This document shows, one piece after another, positions 7,192 through 16,813 of a stretch of 21,452 bases of DNA. Origin of the DNA: JAUHXS01 sp965213575. GTDB lineage: Bacteria; Bacteroidota; Bacteroidia; Chitinophagales; JAUHXS01. A program made the position numbers and the translations under genes. Below the pieces are notes generated by a model, which was not told the origin of the DNA, searched no databases, and saw nothing but the letters and a program-made list of their open reading frames with translations. The stretch lies in NCBI GenBank assembly GCA_965213575.1, contig CBDBZN010000017.1, positions 1-21,452 of the forward strand, given 5' to 3'. The first letter of the stretch is position 1, and the number at the start of each line of letters is the position of its first letter.

Positions 7192-7971
7192 TTATAAATA
7201 GTTAATTGGATTTGTATTTTTTTCTGTTAAAATGAACGCAAAGTTAGGAAATTTTTTTGTTAATAAATCATAAAAAAGCTGCATCGTATGTTGCTCACTT
7301 TCATAATGTCCGATGTCAGCAATTAATATTTTATTATCTGCATCAAAAAATTGATGATATTTAAAATCAGCAGACACAAATGCATCTGCACGCTGCAGAA
7401 TAGCGTTTTTCAATAGAAAGCTTCCAGATCCACCACAAATTGCAACTTTTTGAATGTTCTTTTTCAGAAATTTAGTGTGTCTAATTACCTCACAATTCAT
7501 TTGTTCTTTTAAAAAATTTAAAAAATCCTTTTCTGATAAAGCATGATCTAAATCACCTATCATCCCGCTGCCGGTATTTAAATCAACTTTTGGAGCTAGT
7601 ATTTTACAGTTTTTAACTTTCAACTTTTCTGCTATTTTACCATTTACACCATGTTTTATATTATCTAGATTAGTATGCGCTGCATAAATGGCAATATCTG
7701 ATTTAATAGCATTTATAATCACTCTCTCAATATAACTTGCTCCGGTAATTTTTTTAAGCCCGGAAAAAATAATAGGATGATGGGCAATAATTAATTCACA
7801 ACCTTTTACAATTGCTTCTGCTACCACTTCTTCTGTTGCATCTAAACATATTAGGACTTTAGAAATTTCTCGTTGTGAACTTCCTACAATTAAACCGGCA
7901 TTATCATAAGGTTCTTGAAGATTTAAGGGAGCAAATGATTCTAAATAATTTGTAATGTCAGCTATTGTCAT
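7192..7971 (-). CDS. Nif3-like dinuclear metal-centre protein (YbgI type)
   Basis: 259 aa. The conserved metal ligands are present: H64-H65 in AHHPIIF, D103 in HTNLD, and H222 and E224 in ADIGHYESE. The family forms a hexameric ring with a two-metal centre per subunit; some members are annotated as GTP cyclohydrolase 1 type 2 homologues, but the physiological role is unsettled. Many Bacteroidota members have about 365 aa because a PII-like domain is inserted in the middle. Here residues about 120-175 hold only a short connection, so this is the compact form like E. coli YbgI (247 aa). The ATG is fixed by the conserved start MTIADITNYLESFAPL. It is the first gene of a two-gene operon, divergent from lpxK. 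Confidence 0.93.
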   Translation of the reverse strand: MTIADITNYLESFAPLNLQEPYDNAGLIVGSSQREISKVLICLDATEEVVAEAIVKGCELIIAHHPIIFSGLKKITGASYIERVIINAIKSDIAIYAAHTNLDNIKHGVNGKIAEKLKVKNCKILAPKVDLNTGSGMIGDLDHALSEKDFLNFLKEQMNCEVIRHTKFLKKNIQKVAICGGSGSFLLKNAILQRADAFVSADFKYHQFFDADNKILIADIGHYESEQHTMQLFYDLLTKKFPNFAFILTEKNTNPINYL

Positions 7972-7998
7972 GTCGGCAATATTATTTATTGGAATTTA

Positions 7999-8006
7999 CA
8001 AAGTTA
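7999..8006 (-). promoter_or_regulatory. Putative -7 promoter element of nif3
   Basis: The minus strand reads TAACTTTG, an exact match to the Bacteroidota -7 consensus TAnnTTTG, 27 bases upstream of the nif3 ATG. This predicts a leader of about 20 bases. No TTTG is found at the expected -33 distance, so only the proximal element supports it. Confidence 0.45.
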
Positions 8007-8097
8007 CACGATTTAGTATACTCTTCACAGATTTTATATTAATCAAACTTAGAAGTTGTCGTATGAGACTAATCCACCTATTTTACTATTTTTATGC

Positions 8098-9165
8098 ATG
8101 CAAGTTATTAGATGGCTACTATTTCCTTTCTCTCTTTTATATCTTTTTATAACTGAATCACGAAATTTTTTATATAACAAAAACTTTAGAAAAAGCGTAC
8201 AATTCTCGTTACCAATCATTTCAGTAGGTAATTTATCCACCGGTGGAACGGGCAAAACACCTCATATCGAATATTTGATCTCGCTTTTATGTAAAAATTA
8301 TCATTTAGCCGTTCTCAGCCGTGGTTATGGAAGAAGGTCAAAGGGATTTAAAAATGTGCTGCCTACCGCTACTGCTTATGAGGTGGGAGATGAACCATTA
8401 CAAATAAAAAATAAATTTCCATCAACTGATGTATATGTTTGTGAAGAACGGGTGCCAGCCATTCCTCAAATATTAATAGAAAATGAAAAAACAGAGCTTA
8501 TTTTATTAGACGATGCTTTTCAGCATAGAAAGATAAAGCCGGGCCTCTCAATCTTGTTAATGGACTATACCCAACCATTCTATAAAGACATTATCTTACC
8601 CACCGGAAATTTAAGAGAACATGCACGCAACTATAAAAGAGCGAATATTATCATTGTTACGAAATGTCCTCCTCGTTTAAAATTGGCTCAACAACAACAA
8701 ATTATCGATCGGATCAAGCCAATTCCTCATCAAAAAATATTCTTCAGTACTATAGTTTATGCTAATGAAATAAATAATTTAATTACCGGCCAATCACTAA
8801 AATTGTCTAAAGGCCTTAAAGTAATTTCTTTGACAGGCGTGGCGGATGACACTCATTTTATTAGCTATCTAAAAAAAGAAACTAACGTCATGGATCAATT
8901 CTCTTTTTTTGATCATCACCGATACAATCGGAAAGATATTCAAAAAATCAAATCAAAGGTCGACAGCTTCCCAAAAACAGATTGTATCATTACTACTGAA
9001 AAAGATGCAACTAAACTATATGCTTTAAAAGATATAATTGAAAAAGCGGGCTTACAGATATACATCTTACCAATAAGTATTATATTTTTAGATACCGCAG
9101 ATAAATCATTTGATCATAGTATCTTTGATTACCTCGATCAATTCAAATTAAATATAAATGAATAA
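8098..9165 (+). CDS. lpxK: Tetraacyldisaccharide 4'-kinase
   Basis: Phosphorylates the 4' position of the tetraacyl disaccharide-1-phosphate to give lipid IVA, in lipid A synthesis on the inner face of the cytoplasmic membrane. From ATG 8098 the protein has 355 aa. An N-terminal hydrophobic anchor (about 4-20, IRWLLFPFSLLYLFI) precedes the P-loop GNLSTGGTGKTP at 44-55. DDAFQHR is the other family signature, followed by ADDTHF and a C-terminal ITTEKDATKL motif. A TTG at 8056 in the same frame would add 14 residues, but the family N-terminus fits the ATG far better. The stop overlaps the start of the purine nucleoside phosphorylase gene by 8 bases, so the two are co-translated. Confidence 0.94.
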   Translation: MQVIRWLLFPFSLLYLFITESRNFLYNKNFRKSVQFSLPIISVGNLSTGGTGKTPHIEYLISLLCKNYHLAVLSRGYGRRSKGFKNVLPTATAYEVGDEPLQIKNKFPSTDVYVCEERVPAIPQILIENEKTELILLDDAFQHRKIKPGLSILLMDYTQPFYKDIILPTGNLREHARNYKRANIIIVTKCPPRLKLAQQQQIIDRIKPIPHQKIFFSTIVYANEINNLITGQSLKLSKGLKVISLTGVADDTHFISYLKKETNVMDQFSFFDHHRYNRKDIQKIKSKVDSFPKTDCIITTEKDATKLYALKDIIEKAGLQIYILPISIIFLDTADKSFDHSIFDYLDQFKLNINE

Positions 9166-9982
9166 TTTACTGGAACAAATTAAAGAAGCTACCTCGTATA
9201 TCGACAATAAAGTCTTTTTTAAGCCACAATATGGTATTATTTTAGGAACTGGGCTTGGCAACTTAGTTAATGAAATAGATGTTAAATTTCAACTTGAATA
9301 TAAAGATATCCCCCACTTTCCTCTTTCTACTGTTGAGTCCCACTCCGGAAAATTAATTTTTGGACTCATTGGAAACAAAAAAATAGTTGCCATGCAAGGC
9401 AGGTTCCACTATTACGAAGGCTATAATATGCAACAAGTTACTTTCCCCGTAAGGGTTTTAAAAGCGTTGGGAATAGAACGAATTTTCATTTCTAATGTAT
9501 CGGGCAGCCTAAATCCAAGTATTACTAAAGGCACTATTTGTATGATTGATGATCATATTAACCTCCATTATGAAAATCCTTTGGCAGGAAAAAATTATGA
9601 AGAACTAGGCCCGCGTTTTACTGATTTAAGCGCTCCTTACGATCAACAGATGATTGATAAAGCTTTAGAAATCGCTAAAAAACAAAACATACCGGCTACC
9701 AAAGGAGTTTATGTCAGTGTGCCCGGCCCGAATTTAGAAACAAAAGCAGAATACCGATATTTAAGGATCATTGGTGGAGATATTGTTGGGATGTCTACTG
9801 TGCCTGAAGTAATTGTTGCTAATCATGCAAATATTGCTACGTTTGCTATTTCAGTAGTTACAGATGAGGGCTTTCATGAAGATTTACAACCACTTAGCGT
9901 GGAAGAAGTAATTGCTACAGCAATGGAAGCAGAACCGAAAATGACCAAGATCATGAAGGAATTAATAATTAACTGTAATTGA
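9158..9982 (+). CDS. Purine nucleoside phosphorylase (trimeric type)
   Basis: Splits purine (deoxy)nucleosides with phosphate into base and (deoxy)ribose 1-phosphate in purine salvage. 274 aa, normal for the trimeric PNP/MTAP family. Visible are the phosphate loop GTGLG at 30-34, GRFHYYEGY at 81-89 with the active-site His H84, the base-site Glu E194 in PNLETKAE, and GGDIVGMST at 207-214. At the position of the human Asn243 base contact the sequence reads VVTDEG, with D236, as in MTA phosphorylases, so 6-aminopurine nucleosides may also be used; this is inference. It lies between lpxK (8-base overlap) and the porin gene (4-base overlap). punA is a possible symbol but I leave it open. Confidence 0.92.
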   Translation: MNNLLEQIKEATSYIDNKVFFKPQYGIILGTGLGNLVNEIDVKFQLEYKDIPHFPLSTVESHSGKLIFGLIGNKKIVAMQGRFHYYEGYNMQQVTFPVRVLKALGIERIFISNVSGSLNPSITKGTICMIDDHINLHYENPLAGKNYEELGPRFTDLSAPYDQQMIDKALEIAKKQNIPATKGVYVSVPGPNLETKAEYRYLRIIGGDIVGMSTVPEVIVANHANIATFAISVVTDEGFHEDLQPLSVEEVIATAMEAEPKMTKIMKELIINCN

Positions 9983-11913
9983 TCAATTCTTTTAAGTTGT
10001 TGAAATCACACCTTCTATTCCTTTTATTTATCATAATTTCATTATCACTTCAAGCTCGGATAGATTCTTTTGCAATCAAAGCCTCTCAGGTGTCTTGGAC
10101 AACCATTGATGGCAACAACAGTTCAACGATTGATACTACCCTCCAAGGATTTGAACTATACAATCCTATTTTTTCGCCTTTTAATAAATATTATACTTAC
10201 CTCGGGAATACAGGCTTAGCTGCTATGCCTCTTATATTTCAGCCAGATGCAAAAGCAGGCTTTGAATATGGCCAGTATAATGTTTTTAATGAGTATCTTT
10301 TTTTACAGAAGAATATAAAATTCTATAATGCTTATGTCCCTTATACCAACTTATCATATACTCTTGGTACCAGTGCAGGACAAATTATAGAGGCTACTCA
10401 TACTCAAAATCTCCGGCCTAATTTTAATTTTGCGATCTATTACAGACGCATTGTATTCCCCGGTGACTACAATAGGCAAAGTACCGGCTACCATAACTTT
10501 TATTTATCTGAACGCTATCTTACCAGGAATAACAGGTATGGAATTAATGGTGCTATTAGCTTTAATAACGGCAAAATACAAGAAAATGGGGGCATTGCTA
10601 TTGATTCTATTTTTGAGCACGATAATTTATTCAGCAACAGAGAGCTCATACCGGTCAAGCTGCAAAACTCAGAAAGTATCATTAAAAGAAGAGAGATCAT
10701 GTTATATCAACAACTCCATTTTGGGCCTTCAGAGGATATATATATCAATGATTCTACTTCATATCAAAAGATCATACCAAAGTTTACCCTCTCACATTTA
10801 TTTAATTATAAAATAAAAGAAAATATTTATTCAGATCAGGATGTAACGCCTGAAGAACGTTATTATGCCCTCCCTTTTATGGATTCTTTATTAGCTACTG
10901 ACTCTTCAAGGGTCAGTACAATTTCAAATCAATTAGGTTTTGCCTATAACAACATGAAAGATTCTGTTATTAAGAACATTTTTACGTTGTCATTTCTGCA
11001 TGATTATTACGATATTTCTCAATATTATGACAATCAGAATTTACCGGAGCCAATAAAAAACATTTATAAAATTCACGATGCATCAGCTAAAGCTTCCGCT
11101 ACTAACTATCAAGCAAATGATATAAAAAATGGTTTTTCATACATGGCATCTGCCGAGTATCACTTAATAGACTATAACCAAGGCAATTATTTATTAAACG
11201 GAGAAGTATTCTATAATTTTAAAAATAAGTTAGGGCAGCTGGGGAGTAAAATAACTTTTAATCGACAATCTCCTGATTTTATTGCTAATAGATTTATTTC
11301 TAATTTCTTACAAATAGAAAATAGTTTTGATGCTATTAATTCAAACCAATTTTCTGCGATTTATCGTAATCCGGAGCTAAAATTGTCAGTTAGCTTCAAT
11401 CGATACAATTATAAAAATTATATTTATTGGGATATAACAAATCAACCTGTTCAAGCAAGTTTTCCAATATCTGTAAATAATGTGATCGTTCAGAAAGAAT
11501 TCCGATTAGGCAGTTGGGGCTTAAATAATTATATCGTTTTTCAAGATCTGTCTCAGCAACAAATCATAAATCTACCTTCGTATGTTTCCAGGCATAGTTT
11601 TTATAAAACCGGGAAAGTTTTTAAAGGAAATATGGATTACCGAACAGGCATAAACATTTATTATCATAATAACTATCATGCAAATGCCTATTCGCCTATA
11701 ACCGGAACTTTTTTAGTTCAAAATACAGGACAATTTACTTATTATCCCGTACTGGATTATTTTTTAAATGTACGAGTAAAAAGGCTTAAAGCATTTTTCT
11801 TAATAGAGCATTTAAATAAGGATATTTTTTATTTCGGATATTATGGAGCTCCGAATTATCCTATGCCGGATCGAAAAATGAGGATTGGGCTTAGTTGGTC
11901 TTTTTTTGATTGA
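9979..11913 (+). CDS. Putative outer-membrane porin (Porin_10 type)
   Basis: 644 aa with an N-terminal signal peptide (hydrophobic LLFLLFIIISLSLQA, likely cut after residue 25) and then a long beta-rich region full of Tyr, Asn and Phe, ending in an aromatic residue followed by Asp (LSWSFFD). This fits the large 'putative porin' family found only in Bacteroidota, which sits in the outer membrane; the substrate is unknown. The start is a TTG in the overlap TTGA with the upstream stop. It is accepted because the signal peptide begins almost at once and no ATG is available before it. It is the third gene of the lpxK operon and converges on the dehydrogenase gene, with only 4 bases between stop codons. 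Confidence 0.82.
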   Translation: MINSFKLLKSHLLFLLFIIISLSLQARIDSFAIKASQVSWTTIDGNNSSTIDTTLQGFELYNPIFSPFNKYYTYLGNTGLAAMPLIFQPDAKAGFEYGQYNVFNEYLFLQKNIKFYNAYVPYTNLSYTLGTSAGQIIEATHTQNLRPNFNFAIYYRRIVFPGDYNRQSTGYHNFYLSERYLTRNNRYGINGAISFNNGKIQENGGIAIDSIFEHDNLFSNRELIPVKLQNSESIIKRREIMLYQQLHFGPSEDIYINDSTSYQKIIPKFTLSHLFNYKIKENIYSDQDVTPEERYYALPFMDSLLATDSSRVSTISNQLGFAYNNMKDSVIKNIFTLSFLHDYYDISQYYDNQNLPEPIKNIYKIHDASAKASATNYQANDIKNGFSYMASAEYHLIDYNQGNYLLNGEVFYNFKNKLGQLGSKITFNRQSPDFIANRFISNFLQIENSFDAINSNQFSAIYRNPELKLSVSFNRYNYKNYIYWDITNQPVQASFPISVNNVIVQKEFRLGSWGLNNYIVFQDLSQQQIINLPSYVSRHSFYKTGKVFKGNMDYRTGINIYYHNNYHANAYSPITGTFLVQNTGQFTYYPVLDYFLNVRVKRLKAFFLIEHLNKDIFYFGYYGAPNYPMPDRKMRIGLSWSFFD

Positions 11914-11917
11914 TGAT

Positions 11918-12733
11918 TTAAAAAGGTGCATTTTTCTCTTTACTCATTTTTTTATACACCATATTATCCATAAAAGCAGGAAACCATTTATTGACAAATA
12001 CAGATGCTTTACCTAATAAAGTCAAGATAATAGTCCTTTTTCGTTGTTCTATACCTTTTAACATATGCTTAGCAACTTCATGAGGACTCATGAGTTTATT
12101 TTCATTTAAAGGAGACTCCGCTTGCACTTTTCCTTCATTATTCAAGGCCTTATTACGAATATTAGATGCTGTGTATCCCGGAGCTATCAGCATTATATGA
12201 ACACCTCGCTTAAACACTTCCGTTCTTAAGGCTTCTAAAAACCCTTGCATGGCAAACTTTGAAGCTGAGTAACCTGTCCTGCCCGGTAAACCTCTATAAC
12301 CTGCGACAGATGATACGCCAACTATCACGCCTTTATTTTTAAGAATATAGGGCAAAGCAAATTTTGTACAACAAACAGTTCCCCAAAAATTAATGTCCAT
12401 CACTTGCTTAATCACTGATAATTCTGCTTTTTCTAACGTAGCCCGCATAGAAATTCCTGCATTATTAATCAATACATCCACTGTTCCGAAGTTGTTGATT
12501 GCAGCAGATATTAAATTCCTACAATCATTTTCATTGCTCACATCAGCCTTTACCCATACAGCCTCCTTTCCTTCTTGCCTTAGTTCGTCTACCACAGACT
12601 CTAATTTCCCTGTGCTTCTGGCCCCCAGTACCACTTTTGCACCTTCTTTAGCAAAAACTTTAGCACATTCTAAACCTATCCCGGAAGAAGCACCTGTAAT
12701 AATTACTACTTTATCTTTAAGGCTATACTTCAT
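11918..12733 (-). CDS. Short-chain dehydrogenase/reductase (SDR)
   Basis: 271-aa classical SDR with a Rossmann fold. Signatures: TGASSGIG at 13-20 for the dinucleotide, D64 in VKADVS, NNAG at 90-93, and the catalytic set S142 (VSSVAG), Y155 and K159 (YSASK). The Ala-Arg-Ser after strand 2 (LGARS) suggests NADP(H) preference. The C-terminal part after 185 is basic and amphipathic (AKHMLKGIEQRKRTIILTLL), as in members that act on lipid-like substrates such as 3-ketosphinganine- or acyl-type reductases, but the substrate cannot be read from the sequence. It starts 7 bases after the stop of the cobalamin adenosyltransferase gene, so the two are co-transcribed. Confidence 0.93.
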   Translation of the reverse strand: MKYSLKDKVVIITGASSGIGLECAKVFAKEGAKVVLGARSTGKLESVVDELRQEGKEAVWVKADVSNENDCRNLISAAINNFGTVDVLINNAGISMRATLEKAELSVIKQVMDINFWGTVCCTKFALPYILKNKGVIVGVSSVAGYRGLPGRTGYSASKFAMQGFLEALRTEVFKRGVHIMLIAPGYTASNIRNKALNNEGKVQAESPLNENKLMSPHEVAKHMLKGIEQRKRTIILTLLGKASVFVNKWFPAFMDNMVYKKMSKEKNAPF

Positions 12734-12740
12734 AGAATAT

Positions 12741-13289
12741 TTAATGTTCTACTTTCCAGTAAACTTCTTTACCATCATTATCCTGACAGAGTTTACGAGC
12801 TAACACAAATAAGTAATCTGATAATCTATTCAAATATTTTACGATGATTTCCTCTACAGGTTCTTGACTGGCAATTTTTACTACTAATCTTTCTGCCCTG
12901 CGGCAAACACATCTGGCGATATGGCAATAAGAAGCAAGCGGATGGCCTCCGGGCAAAATAAAATTCTTTAAGTCCGGAAGCTGCTGGTTCATCAAGTCCA
13001 TCTGTTCTTCTAATAATACAATATCTTGTTCCAACAAATCCGGGAGTTTCATTTTTGACTTCTCAGGATCAGATGCTAACTTTGAACCTACTGTAAACAA
13101 TTTATTTTGTATTTGTATCAATATGTCTTTGCTTCGACTATCTATCTGTTGATCTGCAATAAGCCCTATGAAAGAATTGAGTTCATCAACAGTGCCGTAG
13201 GCATCGATTCTATTATGATGTTTTAGTACTCTGGTTCCTCCTATTAAAGAGGTTTTACCCTGGTCACCCTTTTTAGTATATATTTTCAT
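12741..13289 (-). CDS. Cob(I)alamin adenosyltransferase, PduO/MMAB type
   Basis: Transfers the 5'-deoxyadenosyl group of ATP to cob(I)alamin, making adenosylcobalamin for enzymes such as methylmalonyl-CoA mutase. 182 aa, the normal length for the PduO N-terminal/MMAB family. The N-terminal ATP motif is MKIYTKKGDQGKTSLIGG, followed by RIDAYGTVDELNSF. The conserved Arg-rich helix CRRAER (129-134) and NRLSDYLFVLAR (154-165) complete the ATP and cobalamin site. The start is fixed by the family N-terminus. It is the first gene of a two-gene unit with the SDR; no other cobalamin gene is in the window. Confidence 0.95.
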   Translation of the reverse strand: MKIYTKKGDQGKTSLIGGTRVLKHHNRIDAYGTVDELNSFIGLIADQQIDSRSKDILIQIQNKLFTVGSKLASDPEKSKMKLPDLLEQDIVLLEEQMDLMNQQLPDLKNFILPGGHPLASYCHIARCVCRRAERLVVKIASQEPVEEIIVKYLNRLSDYLFVLARKLCQDNDGKEVYWKVEH

Positions 13290-13350
13290 GGAAAGATAAA
13301 GATAAGGAAATGAGTAACAAATACGATAAAACTATCTTAACGGATATATT

Positions 13351-14229
13351 TTATTTCCATTCTTGAAGGGAGACGAAAGAAGCCGTATTTGAGTTAAAAT
13401 AAAGGATATCTCCTGTATCAGCGTCTACTTTAAAAGTCCAAATAGGCCTATAATTAAAGGGATTAGTTTCCCCTACTTCCACATGATAATGTGGACTTTC
13501 TTCACTTGGGCTTTTGATTACTAAAGTTTTCAAATAAATATCCTTATGTTGTAAAGCCATTAGTTGGTCTGACTTTTCCTTAACCTTTGGCAAAACACGT
13601 ACTAAGATTTGCGCTTGTTTATTAGAAATTTTATAAATAGCTACTTGTTTTTCAGTATAAATTTTATCTGTATGGTTTACTTCTACATTCTTGACTGAAT
13701 TATATCCTACCGTATCTAATTTAAACGAATAAACTGCTTTTTCGAATTTCTCCCAATAACTCTCAAATCTATCCGTTTCTGCAGAACAAGTTATAATGTA
13801 ACCTTTCTTATCATTTACTAAAAGAAAAGCTTTATCAGTAACCTTTACTTCACTAATATCACTCTTAAAAGAGTATTTTAACCATCTGGCAGGCAGATCA
13901 TTGATAGTAGTTTTACCTTTTTTAAGAATTTTTATACCATCTATATAGGTATGCATCTCCTCTATAATAAATGAAGAGAACTTTTTGAGATTATTACGGC
14001 TTTCAGGTAATTCTTCTACTACGATATCAATATGTTCGTGGTATTTATCGGTAAAAGTATCGAACTCAGATTCTGCCGCAACTAATTCACCTCCCCTGGG
14101 GTTCAATCTCCATTCCTTTGGAAACTCAAGAGAATATACTTCCGTTATGTTGTAATATCTTTGAGTCTCAGATTGGCTTTTAATAATAAATGGAAATAAT
14201 AAAATAATTATATATTTCAGCAGCTTCAT
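13351..14229 (-). CDS. Secreted protein of unknown function
   Basis: 292 aa with a clear signal peptide (MKLLKYIIILLFPFIIKSQS, likely cut near residue 18-19). The first half (about 24-170) has the pattern of PsbP/DUF1795-like domains: a short peptide context YSLEFPKEWRLNPRGG, a charged helix, then NDLPARWLKYSF and a final helix ending FESYWEKFEKAVYSF. The C-terminal part (about 185-292) is beta-rich and ends with WTFKVDADTGDILYFNSNTA, which resembles a PepSY-like repeat with its DxxTGxIL ending. No enzyme motif or lipobox is visible. It stands alone between clpC and the adenosyltransferase gene. Likely periplasmic or exported; the domain parallels are by eye only. Confidence 0.65.
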   Translation of the reverse strand: MKLLKYIIILLFPFIIKSQSETQRYYNITEVYSLEFPKEWRLNPRGGELVAAESEFDTFTDKYHEHIDIVVEELPESRNNLKKFSSFIIEEMHTYIDGIKILKKGKTTINDLPARWLKYSFKSDISEVKVTDKAFLLVNDKKGYIITCSAETDRFESYWEKFEKAVYSFKLDTVGYNSVKNVEVNHTDKIYTEKQVAIYKISNKQAQILVRVLPKVKEKSDQLMALQHKDIYLKTLVIKSPSEESPHYHVEVGETNPFNYRPIWTFKVDADTGDILYFNSNTASFVSLQEWK

Positions 14230-14279
14230 CTATTACTCTCTGGCCAAACAAAAACTATAAAATTCTTAAACAGGCGATA

Positions 14280-16813
14280 TTAAGAAGCATCTGTTTTTTC
14301 TTCCGATTTTTTAGGCGAAGCCTTTTTTACAGATATTTTAAGCTTATTAGTTTTTGTATCTATATCTATCTTTAAAGTATCTCCTTCTTTAACATTAGAT
14401 TTTAAAATTTCTTCTGCCAATGGATCTTCCATATACTTTTGAATAGCTCTATGCAATGGCCTTGCACCGTACTGTGGATCAAACCCTTTCTCAGCTAAGA
14501 AATCTTTAGCTGCATCAGTTAAAGTTAATTTATAACCTAATATTTCAATTCTTTTGAATACATCTTTAAGAGTAATATCAATGATTTTATGAATATCTTC
14601 TTTTGTAAGAGAATTAAAGATCACTACATCATCTATTCTATTTAAAAATTCCGGAGAAAAAGTTCGCTTAAGTGCCTTCTGAATAACACTTTTGGCTGTA
14701 TCTTCTTCACTTTGCTTTTTAGCAGTTGTTGAAAATCCAACACCCGTTCCGAAATCTTTTAGTTGCCTCACACCTATATTAGAAGTCATAATGATCAAAG
14801 TATTCTTAAAATCAACCTTTCTACCTAGTCCATCTGTTAATTGTCCATCATCTAATACTTGCAATAAAATATTGTAAACATCCGGATGTGCTTTTTCAAT
14901 TTCATCTAATAGAATTACTGAATACGGTTTTCTTCTTACTTTTTCAGTAAGTTGTCCGCCTTCTTCATAACCTACATATCCAGGAGGGGCGCCAATCAAT
15001 CGGCTCACAGAAAACTTCTCCATATATTCACTCATATCCATTCTAATTAAAGAATCTTCAGAGTCAAATAAGTATTGAGCTAATACTTTAGCTAATTCAG
15101 TTTTACCTACACCTGTAGGCCCTAAGAATACAAAGGATCCGATTGGTTTATTTGGATCTTTCAATCCCACCCTGTTTCGTTGGATGGCTTTTACAATTTT
15201 GTTTAAAGCTTCATCTTGGCCAACTACTTTGCCTTTCATATCATCTGCCATAGTTAAAAGCTTATCGCTTTCTTTCTGAGCAATCCTACTTACGGGCACT
15301 CCGGTCATCATAGCAACTACTTCTGCCACATCTTCTTCCCCTACAGGGTATTTTTTAGTTTTAATCTCTCTCTTCCCAATCTTCTTTAGCACCTTCTAGT
15401 TCTTCTAGAAGCTTTTTTTCATTATCTCGTAACTTAGCTGCTTCCTCATATCGTTGGCTTTTAACTACCTTGTTTTTTTCTAGTTTAATATCCTCTATCT
15501 TTTTTTCTAAATCTAAAATAGCTTTAGATACATGGATATTTTTTAAATGTACTCTGGCACCTACCTCATCTAATACATCAATAGCTTTATCCGGTAAAAA
15601 TCGGTCAGTAATATACCGAGTACTTAAGCTGACACAGGAACTTAAAGCATCTTCTGAATAATCTACATTATGATATTGTTCATAAGTATCTTTTATATTA
15701 TTCAAGATGATCATTGTTTCTTCTGCACTAGGTGGCTCTACAAGTACTTTTTGGAATCTTCTGTCTAATGCACCGTCCTTTTCAATATGTTGCCTGTATT
15801 CGTCTTAAAGTAGATGCACCGATACATTGTAGTTCTCCCCTTGCTAACGCCGGTTTGAAAATATTAGAAGCATCTAAAGAACCTGTGGCACCACCTGCAC
15901 CTACAATAGTATGTATCTCATCAATAAATAGAATAATATCTCGATTTACTTCAAGCTCATTCATAATAGCTTTAATACGCTCTTCAAACTGACCTCGATA
16001 TTTTGTACCGGCAACCAATGCTGCAAGGTCTAACATTACAATCCGCTTATTAAACAACACACGAGAAACTTTTCTTTGAATAATTCTCAAAGCCAAACCT
16101 TCTACAATAGCTGTTTTACCAACACCGGGCTCTCCTATTAAGATTGGGTTATTTTTTTTCCTTCTACTTAATATTTGAGAAACTCTTTCAATTTCTACTT
16201 CTCTTCCAACTATAGGGTCTAATCGGTCTTCTTCTGCCAACTTTGTCACATCTCTGCCAAAACTGTCTAAAACAGGTGTTTTTGATTTTGCTCCACCCCT
16301 AGCAGGACGTTCCGGGACCCCTTTATCATCATCCTCATCGAAATTGTCATCGTCAGATAGTTCGTTTTTTATATCGTATTGCATATAATCTAATTCAGCG
16401 TTAAACACATCATAGTCTATATTAAATTGACTTAATATTTGGGTAGCTATGTTATCTTTATTTTTTAAAATAGACAGCATAAGATGTTCTGTACCAATAA
16501 TTTCACTTTTAGTAAGTTTCGCCTCTAATAAAGCTATTTTTAATACTTTTTCGGCTTGTTTAGTCAAGGTAACATTTGAAATATTATGAGGTGCAGTAGT
16601 TGCCTTTTCTCTCACTGCATCTTCTATTGCTTTTCTTAGCAATACAATGTCGACATCTAAAGAAATCAATGATTTTATTGCTAAGCCCTCTCCTTCTCTG
16701 ATCAATCCTAATAAAAGATGTTCTGTACCAATATAATCATGGCCTAGTCTTAATGCCTCTTCTCTACTAAAAGAGATTACTTCTTTAACTTTTGGTGAAA
16801 ATTTTGCTTCCAT
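14280..16813 (-). pseudogene. clpC: ATP-dependent Clp protease ATP-binding subunit ClpC, two frameshifts
   Basis: AAA+ unfoldase that feeds substrates to the ClpP protease. The reading runs in three pieces: ATG 16813 to 15782, the middle to 15361, and the rest to 14280. Piece 1 has two Clp_N repeats (about 1-145) and the first ATPase domain with GEPGVGKT at 227-234 and LFIDE. The middle has the ISDRFLPDKAID-like part and a UVR-type coiled motif. Piece 3 has GPTGVGKTE, LLDEIEKAHPDV and the C-terminal arginine-finger region. One extra base at 15805-15806 (TTTAAGAC for L-D) and one within CTCTCTC at 15366-15372 break the frame. Removing both gives 843 aa, exactly the family length. Either the sequence has errors here and the gene is intact, or it is freshly broken; clpC is rarely dispensable, so error is likelier. 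Confidence 0.9.

Noticed and set aside
8049..8255. Minus-strand open frame of 68 codons at the start of lpxK
   Set aside because: It is antisense to the conserved lpxK N-terminus and P-loop, so a shadow.
10430..10816. Plus-strand open frame of 128 codons inside the porin gene
   Set aside because: It lies wholly within the porin frame, which has a signal peptide and barrel-like composition; this one has neither.
12393..12803. Plus-strand open frame of 136 codons opposite the SDR gene
   Set aside because: The opposite strand carries a full set of SDR motifs; this frame is a mirror of them.
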